Shown here: piece after piece, positions 5,289-12,882 of the stretch
Position numbering within the stretch: the stretch's first letter is position 1
Layout of the letters: each line of letters opens with the position of its first letter
Program-made: the position numbers and the translations under genes
Source: JASFUX01 sp050050115
GTDB lineage: Bacteria > Pseudomonadota > Alphaproteobacteria > Caulobacterales > Maricaulaceae
Length of the DNA: 15,450 bases
Assembly (NCBI GenBank): GCA_050050115.1
Contig: JASFUX010000051.1
Span: 1 to 15,450, forward strand
Direction: 5' to 3'
Notes under the pieces: generated by a model
Told to the model about the DNA's origin: nothing
The model's database searches: none
Seen by the model: only the letters and a program-made list of their open reading frames with translations

Positions 5289-7304
5289 ATGACGCCCTTC
5301 ACCTCGCTCCTCATCGCCAACCGTGGCGAGATCGCGGTGCGGATCATCGACACCGCGCGGGGAGAGGGCTTGCGAACCATCGCGGTCTATTCCAACGCCG
5401 ACGCGCGCGCGCTGCACGTCAAGGCCGCTGACGATGCGGTTCGTATCGGGCCTGCGTCGGCCGCGGAGTCCTATCTCAGCATCGAGAACATTCTCGCCGC
5501 AGCGAAGGTGAGCGGCGCCGAGGCGATCCATCCGGGCTACGGTTTTCTGTCGGAGAACGCGGCGTTCGCCCGCGCGGTGGAGAAGGCCGGCCTCGTGTTC
5601 GTTGGGCCTCCGGCTGATGCGATCGAGATCATGGGCGACAAGGCGCGCGCCAAAGAGGCGATGCTCGCCGCTGGCGTGCCGTGCGTGCCGGGCTACCAGG
5701 GCGAAGATCAGTCTGACGACAGATTGATCGCCGAAGCTGAAGCGACCGGCTTGCCGGTGATGATCAAGGCGGCGGCTGGCGGCGGCGGGCGCGGCATGCG
5801 TCTCGTGACCAAGAAGAAGGATGTCGCCGACGCGATCCAGTTGGCCCGCTCGGAAGCGGAGAACGCCTTCGGCTCAGGCGATCTCATCATAGAGAGGACG
5901 ATCGCAAAGGCGCGACACGTCGAGATCCAGGTGCTCGCCGATGCGCATGGAAACGTCGTCCACTTGGGAGAGCGCGACTGCTCGGTTCAGCGTCGCCACC
6001 AGAAGGTGATCGAAGAAGCGCCCGCGCCGGGGATGACCACGGAGCTGCGCGAAGCGATGGGTGCGGCGGCCGTTGAAGCGGCGCGCGCGGTCGACTACAG
6101 CGGCGCGGGGACGGTGGAGTTCCTGCTCGATGCGGACGGAAACTTCTACTTCCTCGAAATGAACACGCGCCTGCAGGTCGAGCATCCGGTGACAGAGGAG
6201 GTGACCGGTCTCGACCTCGTCGCATTGCAGCTCAAAGTCGCGCGCGGCGAGCCGCTCGGAATCGAGCAGGACGACGTCGCGATGCTTGGTCATGCGATCG
6301 AGGCGCGGCTTTATGCCGAAGACCCGGCGGCTGGCTTCCTGCCGAGCACGGGCGCGATCAAGCTTTGGGGATCGCCTGTTGGAGATGACGTTCGCGTCGA
6401 CGCGGGCGTCGAGACCGGCGGAGAGATGTCTGCCTTCTACGATCCGATGGCCGCGAAAATCATCGCCTGGGGCGACACGCGGGACGAAGCGCGCCGGCGC
6501 TTGATCGACGCGCTCGAAGCGACCGCTCTGTTTGGTCCGGCGACCAACCGCGACTTTCTCATCGACGCATTGGAGCAGCCGACGTTCGTCAGAGGCGAGG
6601 CGACGACCGATTTCATCGCTGAGACCTATGCTGAGAAGGGGGGCGACGCCGGCTTCGCTCCACCGCCGCCAACGGACGAAGACTTCGCCGTCACCGCCGT
6701 GGTGCAGACTGCGTTGGCGCAACGTCGCTCGCATGCCGCGTCGGTCGCCGTGAATGAGGAGCTGCTGGGCTGGTCGAGCACGGGCGCGCTCGAAACCGTG
6801 CGTCTCTATGCTCGTGGCGAGATTCGAGTCGAAGCGCGGGTGCGGGCGCTCGGGCGTTCGTCCTACGAGGTGACGGTCGGCGGCGGAACGATGGCTCTAG
6901 AAGTCCTGGATTTAGACGACACCGCCGCGTCGATCCGTGTCGACGGACGCGTCGTCCGCCCGATCTTTTTCGCCGACCGCGAACGCGCGCTCGACATCGC
7001 GATCGGCCCGCATACCGCGCGCTTGGTCGACCTCTCCGGCGGCGCAGCGGCGGACGCGGCGGGGGCGGGCGGCGGCCGGGTGGTTGCGCCGATGCACGGC
7101 AAGCTGATCAAGCTCTTGGTTAAGTCCGGCGACGCGGTGAAGGCCGGCGACGCGGTCGCCGTGCTCGAAGCGATGAAGATGCAGCTTCAAGTTTTTGCCG
7201 AGATCGATGGAAGCGTCGCCGAGACGCTGGCGTCTGCCGGCGCGCAGATCGCCGCCGGCGAGGTCATCGCCGAGATCACGCCCGCCGAAGGAGCCTCGTC
7301 ATGA
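5289..7304 (+). CDS. atuF: Acyl-CoA carboxylase, biotin carboxylase/biotin carrier (alpha) subunit
   Basis: This 671-residue subunit carboxylates its own biotin with ATP and bicarbonate and partners the carboxyltransferase encoded immediately upstream. The biotin carboxylase domain (about 1-450) shows LLIANRGEIAVRI (residues 7-19), HPGYGFLSENAAFA, the ATP-grasp glycine loop IKAAAGGGGRGM (from about 159) and EMNTRLQVEHPVTE (290-303) with metal- and biotin-site Glu/Asn/Arg. A middle domain follows (about 480-580, with GWSSTG), then an Ala/Gly linker. The C-terminal biotinyl domain (about 598-671) has VLEAMKMQ with the biotinyl Lys at about position 630. Length and layout match MCC and GCC alpha subunits. 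The start is ATG at 5289, with GAGG six bases ahead and nine bases after the beta-subunit stop; a longer in-frame version from 5208 would overlap the beta gene and lacks conserved residues. The symbol rests on the AtuA neighbour. Confidence 0.92.
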   Translation: MTPFTSLLIANRGEIAVRIIDTARGEGLRTIAVYSNADARALHVKAADDAVRIGPASAAESYLSIENILAAAKVSGAEAIHPGYGFLSENAAFARAVEKAGLVFVGPPADAIEIMGDKARAKEAMLAAGVPCVPGYQGEDQSDDRLIAEAEATGLPVMIKAAAGGGGRGMRLVTKKKDVADAIQLARSEAENAFGSGDLIIERTIAKARHVEIQVLADAHGNVVHLGERDCSVQRRHQKVIEEAPAPGMTTELREAMGAAAVEAARAVDYSGAGTVEFLLDADGNFYFLEMNTRLQVEHPVTEEVTGLDLVALQLKVARGEPLGIEQDDVAMLGHAIEARLYAEDPAAGFLPSTGAIKLWGSPVGDDVRVDAGVETGGEMSAFYDPMAAKIIAWGDTRDEARRRLIDALEATALFGPATNRDFLIDALEQPTFVRGEATTDFIAETYAEKGGDAGFAPPPPTDEDFAVTAVVQTALAQRRSHAASVAVNEELLGWSSTGALETVRLYARGEIRVEARVRALGRSSYEVTVGGGTMALEVLDLDDTAASIRVDGRVVRPIFFADRERALDIAIGPHTARLVDLSGGAAADAAGAGGGRVVAPMHGKLIKLLVKSGDAVKAGDAVAVLEAMKMQLQVFAEIDGSVAETLASAGAQIAAGEVIAEITPAEGASS

Positions 7305-8449
7305 TGAACTCGCCCGTGTGCCAGCGGCTCGGCGTCGAGTTTCCGCTGTTCGCCTTCAGCCACTGCCGAGATGTCGTGGCTGCTGTGTCGCGGGCGGGCG
7401 GCTTCGGCGTGCTCGGCGCGGTCATTCTGACGCCGGACGAACTCGAAGAAGAGCTCTCCTGGATCGACGATCACGTTGACGGCAAGCCTTACGGCGTCGA
7501 CCTGATCGTGCCGACCAAGATGGAAGGCCGGCAAGGCGGGGCGATCGACGCCGAGGCGCTGCGCGCCGCCGTGCCGGTCGAATACGCTGCTTTCGTCGAG
7601 GGCGTGCTCAAGCAATACGGGGTCGAGGCGGACGATCTGGCGAGCTTTCTCGATAAACAGCTCGTCACCGCGCGCAACCTGACTGAGGAAGGCGCGGCGG
7701 ACAGCCTTGCGGTCGCCTTCCGTCATCCGATCAAGCTGATCGCCAATGCGCTCGGCGTGCCGCCCAAGGTGATGATCGACATGGGCAGGGAGCACGACGT
7801 CGCGGTCGCCGCGCTCGTCGGCGCGAAGGAGCATGCGCTGGCGCAGGTCCAGGCCGGGGTCGACATCCTGATCGCTGCGGGCGGCGAGGCGGGCGGGCAT
7901 TGCGGGGAGATCTCCACCATGGTGCTGATCCCCGAGGTCTGCCGGATGCTGGCCGAGATGGGGAACGACACGCCGGTGCTCGCCGCGGGCGGCATCGTCA
8001 CCGGCGAACAGATGGCCGCAGCGATGGCGATGGGCGCGGCGGGCGCCTGGTGCGGCTCGGTCTGGCTGACGACGGCCGAGGCGGAGACCAATCCGATCGT
8101 CAAAGAGAAGATGCTTGCGGCGACATCGCGCGACACGGTCCGCGCCCGCTCGCGCACCGGCAAGCCCTCGCGGCAGCTACGTTCTCCGTGGACGGACGCA
8201 TGGGAGGGAGATGGCGCGCCGCCGCCGTTGCCGATGCCGCTGCAATCGCTCGTCTCCGAGCCGGCGCTGAGGAAAGTCGACAAGCTCGCCGAAGGCGGTC
8301 ACGAAGGCGCAAAGCAGCTGGCGACCTATTGGGTCGGGCAGGGCGTCGGGCTGATGAATCAGGCGACCTCAGCCGGCCAGGTGGTGCAAGACTTCAAGGA
8401 AGACTTCGCCCGCGCCTACGAACGGCTCGCCGCGGCGCTGGGGGCGTAG
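7301..8449 (+). CDS. Nitronate monooxygenase-family FMN protein
   Basis: This is a 382-residue TIM-barrel flavoprotein of the nitronate monooxygenase/2-nitropropane dioxygenase family, which also contains FabK-type enoyl reductases and uncharacterised oxidoreductases. Visible features are GGFGVLGAV near the N-terminus, KVMIDMGREHD mid-protein, AAGGEAGGHCGEI with H200 in the place of the family's active-site His, and the FMN-phosphate region LAAGGIVTGEQM followed by MGAAGAWCGSVWL. The C-terminal tail MNQATSAGQVVQDF is common in this subgroup. Its ATG overlaps the stop of the alpha-subunit gene (ATGA), so it is cotranslated with the carboxylase. A role in isoprenoid acyl-CoA breakdown, such as reduction or oxidation of an unsaturated intermediate, is therefore more likely than nitroalkane detoxification. 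The actual substrate is unknown. The gene ends eight bases from the convergent channel gene. Confidence 0.85.
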   Translation: MMNSPVCQRLGVEFPLFAFSHCRDVVAAVSRAGGFGVLGAVILTPDELEEELSWIDDHVDGKPYGVDLIVPTKMEGRQGGAIDAEALRAAVPVEYAAFVEGVLKQYGVEADDLASFLDKQLVTARNLTEEGAADSLAVAFRHPIKLIANALGVPPKVMIDMGREHDVAVAALVGAKEHALAQVQAGVDILIAAGGEAGGHCGEISTMVLIPEVCRMLAEMGNDTPVLAAGGIVTGEQMAAAMAMGAAGAWCGSVWLTTAEAETNPIVKEKMLAATSRDTVRARSRTGKPSRQLRSPWTDAWEGDGAPPPLPMPLQSLVSEPALRKVDKLAEGGHEGAKQLATYWVGQGVGLMNQATSAGQVVQDFKEDFARAYERLAAALGA

Positions 8450-8457
8450 ACTGGCCG

Positions 8458-9804
8458 CTACTCCTCGCGCACGACCCGCACGTCCACCGGTTCGCCGCCT
8501 TTGAAGTTGAGGTCGCGCTGCGGGAAGGGGATCTCGATCCCGTTTTCCTTGAAGGCGTTCCAAACGTTGAGGAGCACGTCGTGCGCGGCGGCCATCACGC
8601 CCTTCTCAGGATCCTCGATCCAGAAGCGCACCTCGAGGTCGACCGAGCTGTCGCCGAAGCCGACGAGCAGGCACTTGGGGGCCGGATGGGCGACGGTGCG
8701 CGGCGCGGCCTTGGCCGCTTCGATCACGAGCTCGATCGCCTTGTTCACGTCCGAACCGTAGGCGATCCCGATTGAGCGTTTCACCCGCACGGCTTTGTCG
8801 GTGAAGCTCCAGTTGACGACTTTCTCCGTCATCAGAAGCTCGTTGGGGATCAGATGCTCGTGCCCGTCGCGGGTGACGATCGAGGCGTAGCGGAGCCCCA
8901 AGGAGTTCACCCAGCCGTAGCTGTCGGTCACCTCGATCACGTCGCCGGGCTTGATCGAACGGTCGAGCAGCAAAATGATCCCCGAGACGAAGTTCGAGAC
9001 CACTTTCTGCAAACCGAACCCGAGTCCCAGGCCGATCGCGCCGCCGAAGACCGCGAAGGCGGTCAGCGGGATGTTGAGGACCGACAGGCCGATCAGCACA
9101 GCGATCACCATCAGCGCGACTTGGATCGTTGTGCCGAACAAGATTCTCAACGAAGGCTCGAGCTTCGGAATCGTATCGATCCGATGCCGGAGGATGCGCG
9201 ACAGCCACCCCGCCAATACCAGCAGCAGCACGACCAGGATCGCCGACTGGATCACGATCCCGATCGACAGTTGCTGGCCCGCAATCGCGAACGTCGTGGT
9301 GTTGAGCCAGGACAGAAGCGGACCGAGAAGACCGAAGATGTTGAGGATCGCGCCGATCCAGGCGACCTGGGCGGCGAGCTTGGCCCAGTACGGCTCGGAG
9401 ATGAATTGCGTGGCGAAGCGAATGATCGTCCACGCCGCTGCGAGCGACACCGCGATTCGGGTGAAAGTCGTCCCGTAACCCAGCTGGACGACGATCGCCT
9501 GGGCGCCGGCGAAAAACGCGAGCAGCACGAGGGGCGCTGTCATCGAGACGACGCGCGCTTTCAGACGCGGCGCCAGGCGCGCGGCGCGGCTCGCGTCCAC
9601 GAGGCGGGCCAGCACCGCTGCAACGCCGCCGCGCAAGAGCCAGGCGAGCACGATGGCCGCGATGATGGCGGCGAGCTGTATCGCGGTTCCCACCGTGGCG
9701 AGCTCGGCCTCGACGTAGCTCCGGCCGACATCCAGCCAGCCGCGCCACGTTTCCGGGTCGGTGAGCGTCGAGAAATCGAATGCCGGGGCTTCTGCTTCCG
9801 CCAT
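8458..9804 (-). CDS. MscS-family mechanosensitive ion channel
   Basis: This is a 448-residue inner-membrane channel of the small-conductance mechanosensitive family, which opens under membrane tension during hypo-osmotic shock. Hydrophobic segments lie at about residues 42-58, 88-108, 115-135, 145-165, 180-200 and 225-245. The pore-lining helix region follows at 249-280 (AVFGGAIGLGLGFGLQKVVSN), with the Gly/Ala packing pattern of MscS TM3. The beta domain contains LDRSIKPGDVIEV, GWVNSLGLRYASIVTRDG and IPNELL, and the protein ends in the alpha/beta domain with IEIPFPQRDL. It has more membrane segments than the 286-residue E. coli MscS but no large periplasmic domain like MscK. There is no good Shine-Dalgarno before the ATG, but a promoter-like -10 ends six bases upstream, so translation may be leaderless. 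It is monocistronic and convergent with the flavoprotein gene. Confidence 0.94.
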   Translation of the reverse strand: MAEAEAPAFDFSTLTDPETWRGWLDVGRSYVEAELATVGTAIQLAAIIAAIVLAWLLRGGVAAVLARLVDASRAARLAPRLKARVVSMTAPLVLLAFFAGAQAIVVQLGYGTTFTRIAVSLAAAWTIIRFATQFISEPYWAKLAAQVAWIGAILNIFGLLGPLLSWLNTTTFAIAGQQLSIGIVIQSAILVVLLLVLAGWLSRILRHRIDTIPKLEPSLRILFGTTIQVALMVIAVLIGLSVLNIPLTAFAVFGGAIGLGLGFGLQKVVSNFVSGIILLLDRSIKPGDVIEVTDSYGWVNSLGLRYASIVTRDGHEHLIPNELLMTEKVVNWSFTDKAVRVKRSIGIAYGSDVNKAIELVIEAAKAAPRTVAHPAPKCLLVGFGDSSVDLEVRFWIEDPEKGVMAAAHDVLLNVWNAFKENGIEIPFPQRDLNFKGGEPVDVRVVREE

Positions 9805-9810
9805 GTTGAG

Positions 9811-9840
9811 AGATTAGCCCCGCTTCGCGTTCAGCGTCGA
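9811..9840 (-). promoter_or_regulatory. Candidate promoter of the MscS-like gene, possibly leaderless
   Basis: The minus strand reads TCGACG (9835-9840), an 18-base spacer, then TAATCT (9811-9816), and six bases later the ATG of the channel gene. Both hexamers match the sigma-70 consensus at most positions. A transcript starting the usual distance after this -10 would begin at or within a base or two of the ATG. That agrees with the missing Shine-Dalgarno. Leaderless genes are common in alphaproteobacteria such as Caulobacter. This is a reading by eye, not a scored prediction. Confidence 0.4.
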
Positions 9841-9850
9841 GCGTCGTAGG

Positions 9851-9886
9851 CGCTGAGCCGGCGCTGGGCTCGAGCGCGTCTCAGCG
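9851..9886. repeat. Nested inverted repeat in divergent intergenic region
   Basis: CGCTGAG (9851-9857) pairs with CTCAGCG (9880-9886). Inside it, GCGCT (9861-9865) pairs with AGCGC (9873-9877) around a 7-base loop, with a small CCG/GT internal loop between the stems. The result is a 36-base imperfect hairpin made of 12 perfect pairs. It lies between the channel gene and the DUF3604 operon. With no U-tract on either side it does not look like a terminator; it could be an operator or a leader structure. Confidence 0.4.
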
Positions 9887-9948
9887 TTGCGAATACGAGA
9901 CCAAACCATTGCGATGGCGCGGTGATCGTTCTACTCACGTGGCGAAGC

Positions 9949-9961
9949 TGAACGTTGTTCA
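9949..9961. promoter_or_regulatory. Palindrome TGAAC-GTT-GTTCA upstream of the DUF3604 operon
   Basis: This is a perfect 5-bp inverted repeat with a 3-base centre, 41 bases before the DUF3604 start codon, in the place expected for an operator near a promoter. It stands out because it is AT-richer than its surroundings. I cannot name a regulator; the 3-base spacing does not fit the alphaproteobacterial LexA box, which is a direct repeat. Confidence 0.35.
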
Positions 9962-10002
9962 CAAAGTTAGGACGCGCGACGAGCGCGGGCGGGGAGATCG
10001 CC

Positions 10003-11979
10003 ATGACGATGAGATTGCGCCGTTCAAGGACGACTTGGATGATCGGCGTCGCCTGCGGCGCTCTGATGCTCGCGGGTTGCGGCGAGACGGCTCCGACAGA
10101 CGAAGCGCCCGTCGAGGACGCCGCGCCGTCGCAGGCCGCCGAACCGGCGTCGACCGAAGTCGCGCTGGAGGAGGCTGCGTCGGAGGACGTCGCAGCTGTT
10201 GAACCGGCCGCCGACGGCGTGTCGCGCAACGTCTACTACGGCGACCTGCACGTGCACACGCGCAACTCCTTCGACGCCTACATCTTCAACGTTCGCGCAA
10301 CGCCGGACGACGCCTACCGCTACGCCAAGGGCGAGACCATCGGCCATGCGGCGGGCTTCGACGTGCAGCTTGGTGGCGAGCCGCTCGACTTTCTAGCCGT
10401 GACCGATCACGCCGCTTACCTCGGCGTCCTCGAGGCGATGGACACGCCCGGCCATCCGTTCTCGGAGGTCGATTATGCGGACGAGATGTTCAGCGACGAC
10501 CCGGCGGTGTCGATCGCCGCGTTCCAGCGTCTGGTCGCAAGCATCGGCACGGACGAGCGCGAGCCGGCGCTTTCGGACATGACGCGCACGCGGTCGGCTT
10601 GGGGCGACATCATCGCTGCAGCCGAAGCCCACAACGACCCGGGGAGCTTCACCACCTTCATCGGCTATGAGTTCACCTCCTCCCTGGAGGGCAAGAACTT
10701 GCACCGCAATGTGATCTTCTCGGGCTCCGAAGCGCCGGAGCTGCCGTTCTCCCGGTTTGAGTCGATCAATCCCGAAGATCTCTGGACCTGGCTCGACGAG
10801 CTGCGCGCGCAGGGGATCGAGGCGTTGGCGATCCCGCACAACTCCAACGGTTCGGACGGCGCGATGTTCGAGCGGACCAACTGGGCCGGCGAGCCGATTG
10901 ACCAGGCGTATGCGGAGCAGCGCGCGCGCAACGAGCCGCTCGTCGAGGTGACTCAAGTCAAGGGAACGTCGGAGACCCATCCGCTGCTTTCGCCCAACGA
11001 CGAATGGGCGGGTTTCGAGATCATGGAGTGGTACGTCGGCACGGCCGTGCCGGTCACGCAGTTCTCCGGCGGCTACGCGCGCGAGGCGCTGCGAGTCGGG
11101 CTCGAGATGGAAGCGGCCGAGGGTTTCAACCCCTATCGCTTCGGCCTGATCGGCTCGTCCGACACGCATAACGCGGCCGGCTCGTTCGACGAGGACAACT
11201 ACTTCTCGAAGATCGGCATCGTCGACGCGACGCCGCAGCTGCGCGGATCCGTCCCGCCTGAAGGCGCGAGCTGGGACGACTATCAGCTTGAAGGCAGCCC
11301 CGAACGCTACTCGACCTGGGGCGCCTCGGGGCTGACCGGTGTCTGGGCCGAGGAGAATACGCGAGAGTCCATCTACGGCGCGCTCCGGCGCAAGGAGACG
11401 TTCGCGACCACCGGCCCGCGCATGCAGGTGCGCTTCTTCGCCGGCTATGATCTCGACGGCGTTTCGCTGACCGACGAGGACGGAATCGCGCAGGCCTACG
11501 CCGGCGGCGTGCCGATGGGCGGCGACCTTCCCGCGTCCGCCGATGCTTCACCGGAGTTCCTGGTGTGGGCCATGCGCGACCCGCGCTCCGCGGCGCTTCA
11601 GCGCGTGCAGATCATCAAGGGGTGGACGGACGAAGCCGGCGCCTCGCACGAGCAAGTGTTCGATGTGGCTTGCTCGGACGGCGGCGCGGTCGATCCGGAG
11701 ACTTACCGCTGTCCGGACAACGGCGCGCAGGTCGACCTCGCCACGTGCGAGGTTTCAGAGGGCGTCGGCGACGCGGAGATCGCCGCGGCCTGGACCGATC
11801 CCGAGTTCGATCCGACCCAGCTCGCGTTCTACTACGTCCGCGTGTTGGAGAACCCGACCTGCCGCTGGTCGACCTGGGACGCAGTCCGGGCCGGAACCGA
11901 GCCGAACCCGGATCTCGAGCCGATCATCCAGGAGCGCGCCTACACCTCGCCGATCTGGTACGCGCCGACAGCAGGGTAG
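10003..11979 (+). CDS. DUF3604 lipoprotein, PHP-type putative metallohydrolase
   Basis: This is a 658-residue exported lipoprotein. The start ATG at 10003 follows GGGGAG by six bases. Residues 1-26 are a lipoprotein signal (RLRRSR, hydrophobic stretch, then LMLAGC with C26 as lipidation site); Gly follows the Cys, so outer-membrane sorting is likely. An acidic Ala/Glu/Pro linker spans about 27-72. The DUF3604 domain carries the metal-ligand motifs of PHP-like hydrolases: GDLHVHT (D81, H83, H85), TDH (D135, H136), GYEFTS (E223), IPHNSN (H279) and SSDTHN (D387, H389). Near the C-terminus four Cys (VACSDGG, YRCPDNG, ATCEV, NPTCRWS) probably form disulfides. All metal ligands are present, so the protein should be an active phosphoesterase-like enzyme, but no substrate is known for the family. 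It is the first gene of a three-gene envelope operon. Confidence 0.92.
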   Translation: MTMRLRRSRTTWMIGVACGALMLAGCGETAPTDEAPVEDAAPSQAAEPASTEVALEEAASEDVAAVEPAADGVSRNVYYGDLHVHTRNSFDAYIFNVRATPDDAYRYAKGETIGHAAGFDVQLGGEPLDFLAVTDHAAYLGVLEAMDTPGHPFSEVDYADEMFSDDPAVSIAAFQRLVASIGTDEREPALSDMTRTRSAWGDIIAAAEAHNDPGSFTTFIGYEFTSSLEGKNLHRNVIFSGSEAPELPFSRFESINPEDLWTWLDELRAQGIEALAIPHNSNGSDGAMFERTNWAGEPIDQAYAEQRARNEPLVEVTQVKGTSETHPLLSPNDEWAGFEIMEWYVGTAVPVTQFSGGYAREALRVGLEMEAAEGFNPYRFGLIGSSDTHNAAGSFDEDNYFSKIGIVDATPQLRGSVPPEGASWDDYQLEGSPERYSTWGASGLTGVWAEENTRESIYGALRRKETFATTGPRMQVRFFAGYDLDGVSLTDEDGIAQAYAGGVPMGGDLPASADASPEFLVWAMRDPRSAALQRVQIIKGWTDEAGASHEQVFDVACSDGGAVDPETYRCPDNGAQVDLATCEVSEGVGDAEIAAAWTDPEFDPTQLAFYYVRVLENPTCRWSTWDAVRAGTEPNPDLEPIIQERAYTSPIWYAPTAG

Positions 11980-12006
11980 ACCACGCGAGGACGGGAGGTC
12001 TTGTCG

Positions 12007-12882
12007 GTGTTCGGCCGGATCGTTCGCGAACCGCTTGTCCAGTTCCTCGCCGCGGCGCTCGTGCTGTTCGGCCTCAACGCGCTCATCAATCCGCAAGCGG
12101 ACGCGCCGGCGACCGGGCGCATCGTCGTCTCCGAGGGGCGGGTCAATCAGATCGCCGAGGGCTTTCGCCTGCTGTCGGGCCGCGCGCCGACCGAGGCGGA
12201 GCTGACCGCGCTGGTCGACGACTTCGTACAAGAAGAGATCGCCTACCGCGAGGCGGTCGCCATGGGTCTCGACGCGGACGACACCATCGTGCGCCGGCGC
12301 ATGCGTCAAAAACTCGAGTTCGTGCTCGACGACCTCGACGCGCTCGAAGAGCCGACGACGCAAGACCTCCAGGCATGGCTCGATGCGCACGAGGCCGACT
12401 ACTTGATCTCCGAGCGGCGCGCGATCCGTCAGGTGCTCGCGAGTGAAGACGCGCGCGGCGCCGAGGCGCGGGCGGCGGCGACCGACTTCGTCGCGCAGCT
12501 GCGCGCCGGCGCGGAGCCGGACAGCTTGACCGACACCTCGTTGCTGCCTGAAAGCCTGCCCTTGAGCACCCGCGCGCGGGTCGCCGGAGTGTTTGGCGAC
12601 GGTTTCGCCGACGCGGTGTTCGCCAGCGAGGAAGACGGCTGGTTCGGCCCGGTCAGTTCAGCGTTCGGGCAGCACGCCGTGCTGATCGTCGATCGGCAAG
12701 CCGCGCGAGCGCCCGCGGTCGATGAGATCGCCGAGCAGCTGCGCGTCGACTGGCTCGCCGCGCGCCGCGCCGAGGCCGCGGCGGAACGCGATGCGCGACT
12801 GCGCGAGCGCTACGTCGTCGAAATCGACTGGCCGGCTGAGTTCGCGCCGTCGGAGCCCGCATCCTCGAGCGCTGAGGAATGA
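12007..12882 (+). CDS. Membrane-anchored parvulin-type peptidyl-prolyl isomerase
   Basis: This is a protein of about 291 residues with a single N-terminal membrane anchor (EPLVQFLAAALVLFGLNALI) and a periplasmic region of the PpiC/SurA-N type. The charged helical stretch with VSEGRVNQIAEGF and LTALVDDFVQEEIAYREAVAMGL is typical of SurA-like chaperone N-domains. A PpiC_2-type rotamase domain follows (about 135-235, with ISERRAIRQVL, WFGPVSSAFGQHAVLI), then an Arg/Ala-rich tail. It probably folds or delivers an exported partner, most obviously the DUF3604 lipoprotein or the next membrane protein (inference). I chose the GTG at 12007, eight bases after GGGAGG; an in-frame TTG at 12001 would add two residues but sits only two bases from that site. 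It lies 27 bases after the DUF3604 stop, and its stop overlaps the following ATG by four bases. Confidence 0.87.
   Translation: MFGRIVREPLVQFLAAALVLFGLNALINPQADAPATGRIVVSEGRVNQIAEGFRLLSGRAPTEAELTALVDDFVQEEIAYREAVAMGLDADDTIVRRRMRQKLEFVLDDLDALEEPTTQDLQAWLDAHEADYLISERRAIRQVLASEDARGAEARAAATDFVAQLRAGAEPDSLTDTSLLPESLPLSTRARVAGVFGDGFADAVFASEEDGWFGPVSSAFGQHAVLIVDRQAARAPAVDEIAEQLRVDWLAARRAEAAAERDARLRERYVVEIDWPAEFAPSEPASSSAEE

Noticed and set aside
3658..7304. Reading the carboxylase pair as leucine-pathway methylcrotonyl-CoA carboxylase
   Set aside because: None of the usual liu neighbours (methylglutaconyl-CoA hydratase, HMG-CoA lyase) is present, AtuA is adjacent, and the acyl-pocket loop differs from MCC. 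It cannot be fully excluded without a phylogeny.
8450..8457. A bidirectional terminator between the flavoprotein and channel genes
   Set aside because: The gap is only eight bases and I find no stable stem with a T-run across the two convergent gene ends.
8854..9849. A 331-codon plus-strand frame opposite the MscS-like gene, strikingly rich in Asp, Arg and Gln
   Set aside because: The composition is the reverse reading of membrane-helix codons; the MscS protein on the other strand is unambiguous.
9949..9961. LexA/SOS box
   Set aside because: Alphaproteobacterial LexA sites are GTTC-N7-GTTC direct repeats and the Gram-positive box has GAAC-N4-GTTC; this dyad has 3-base spacing and fits neither.
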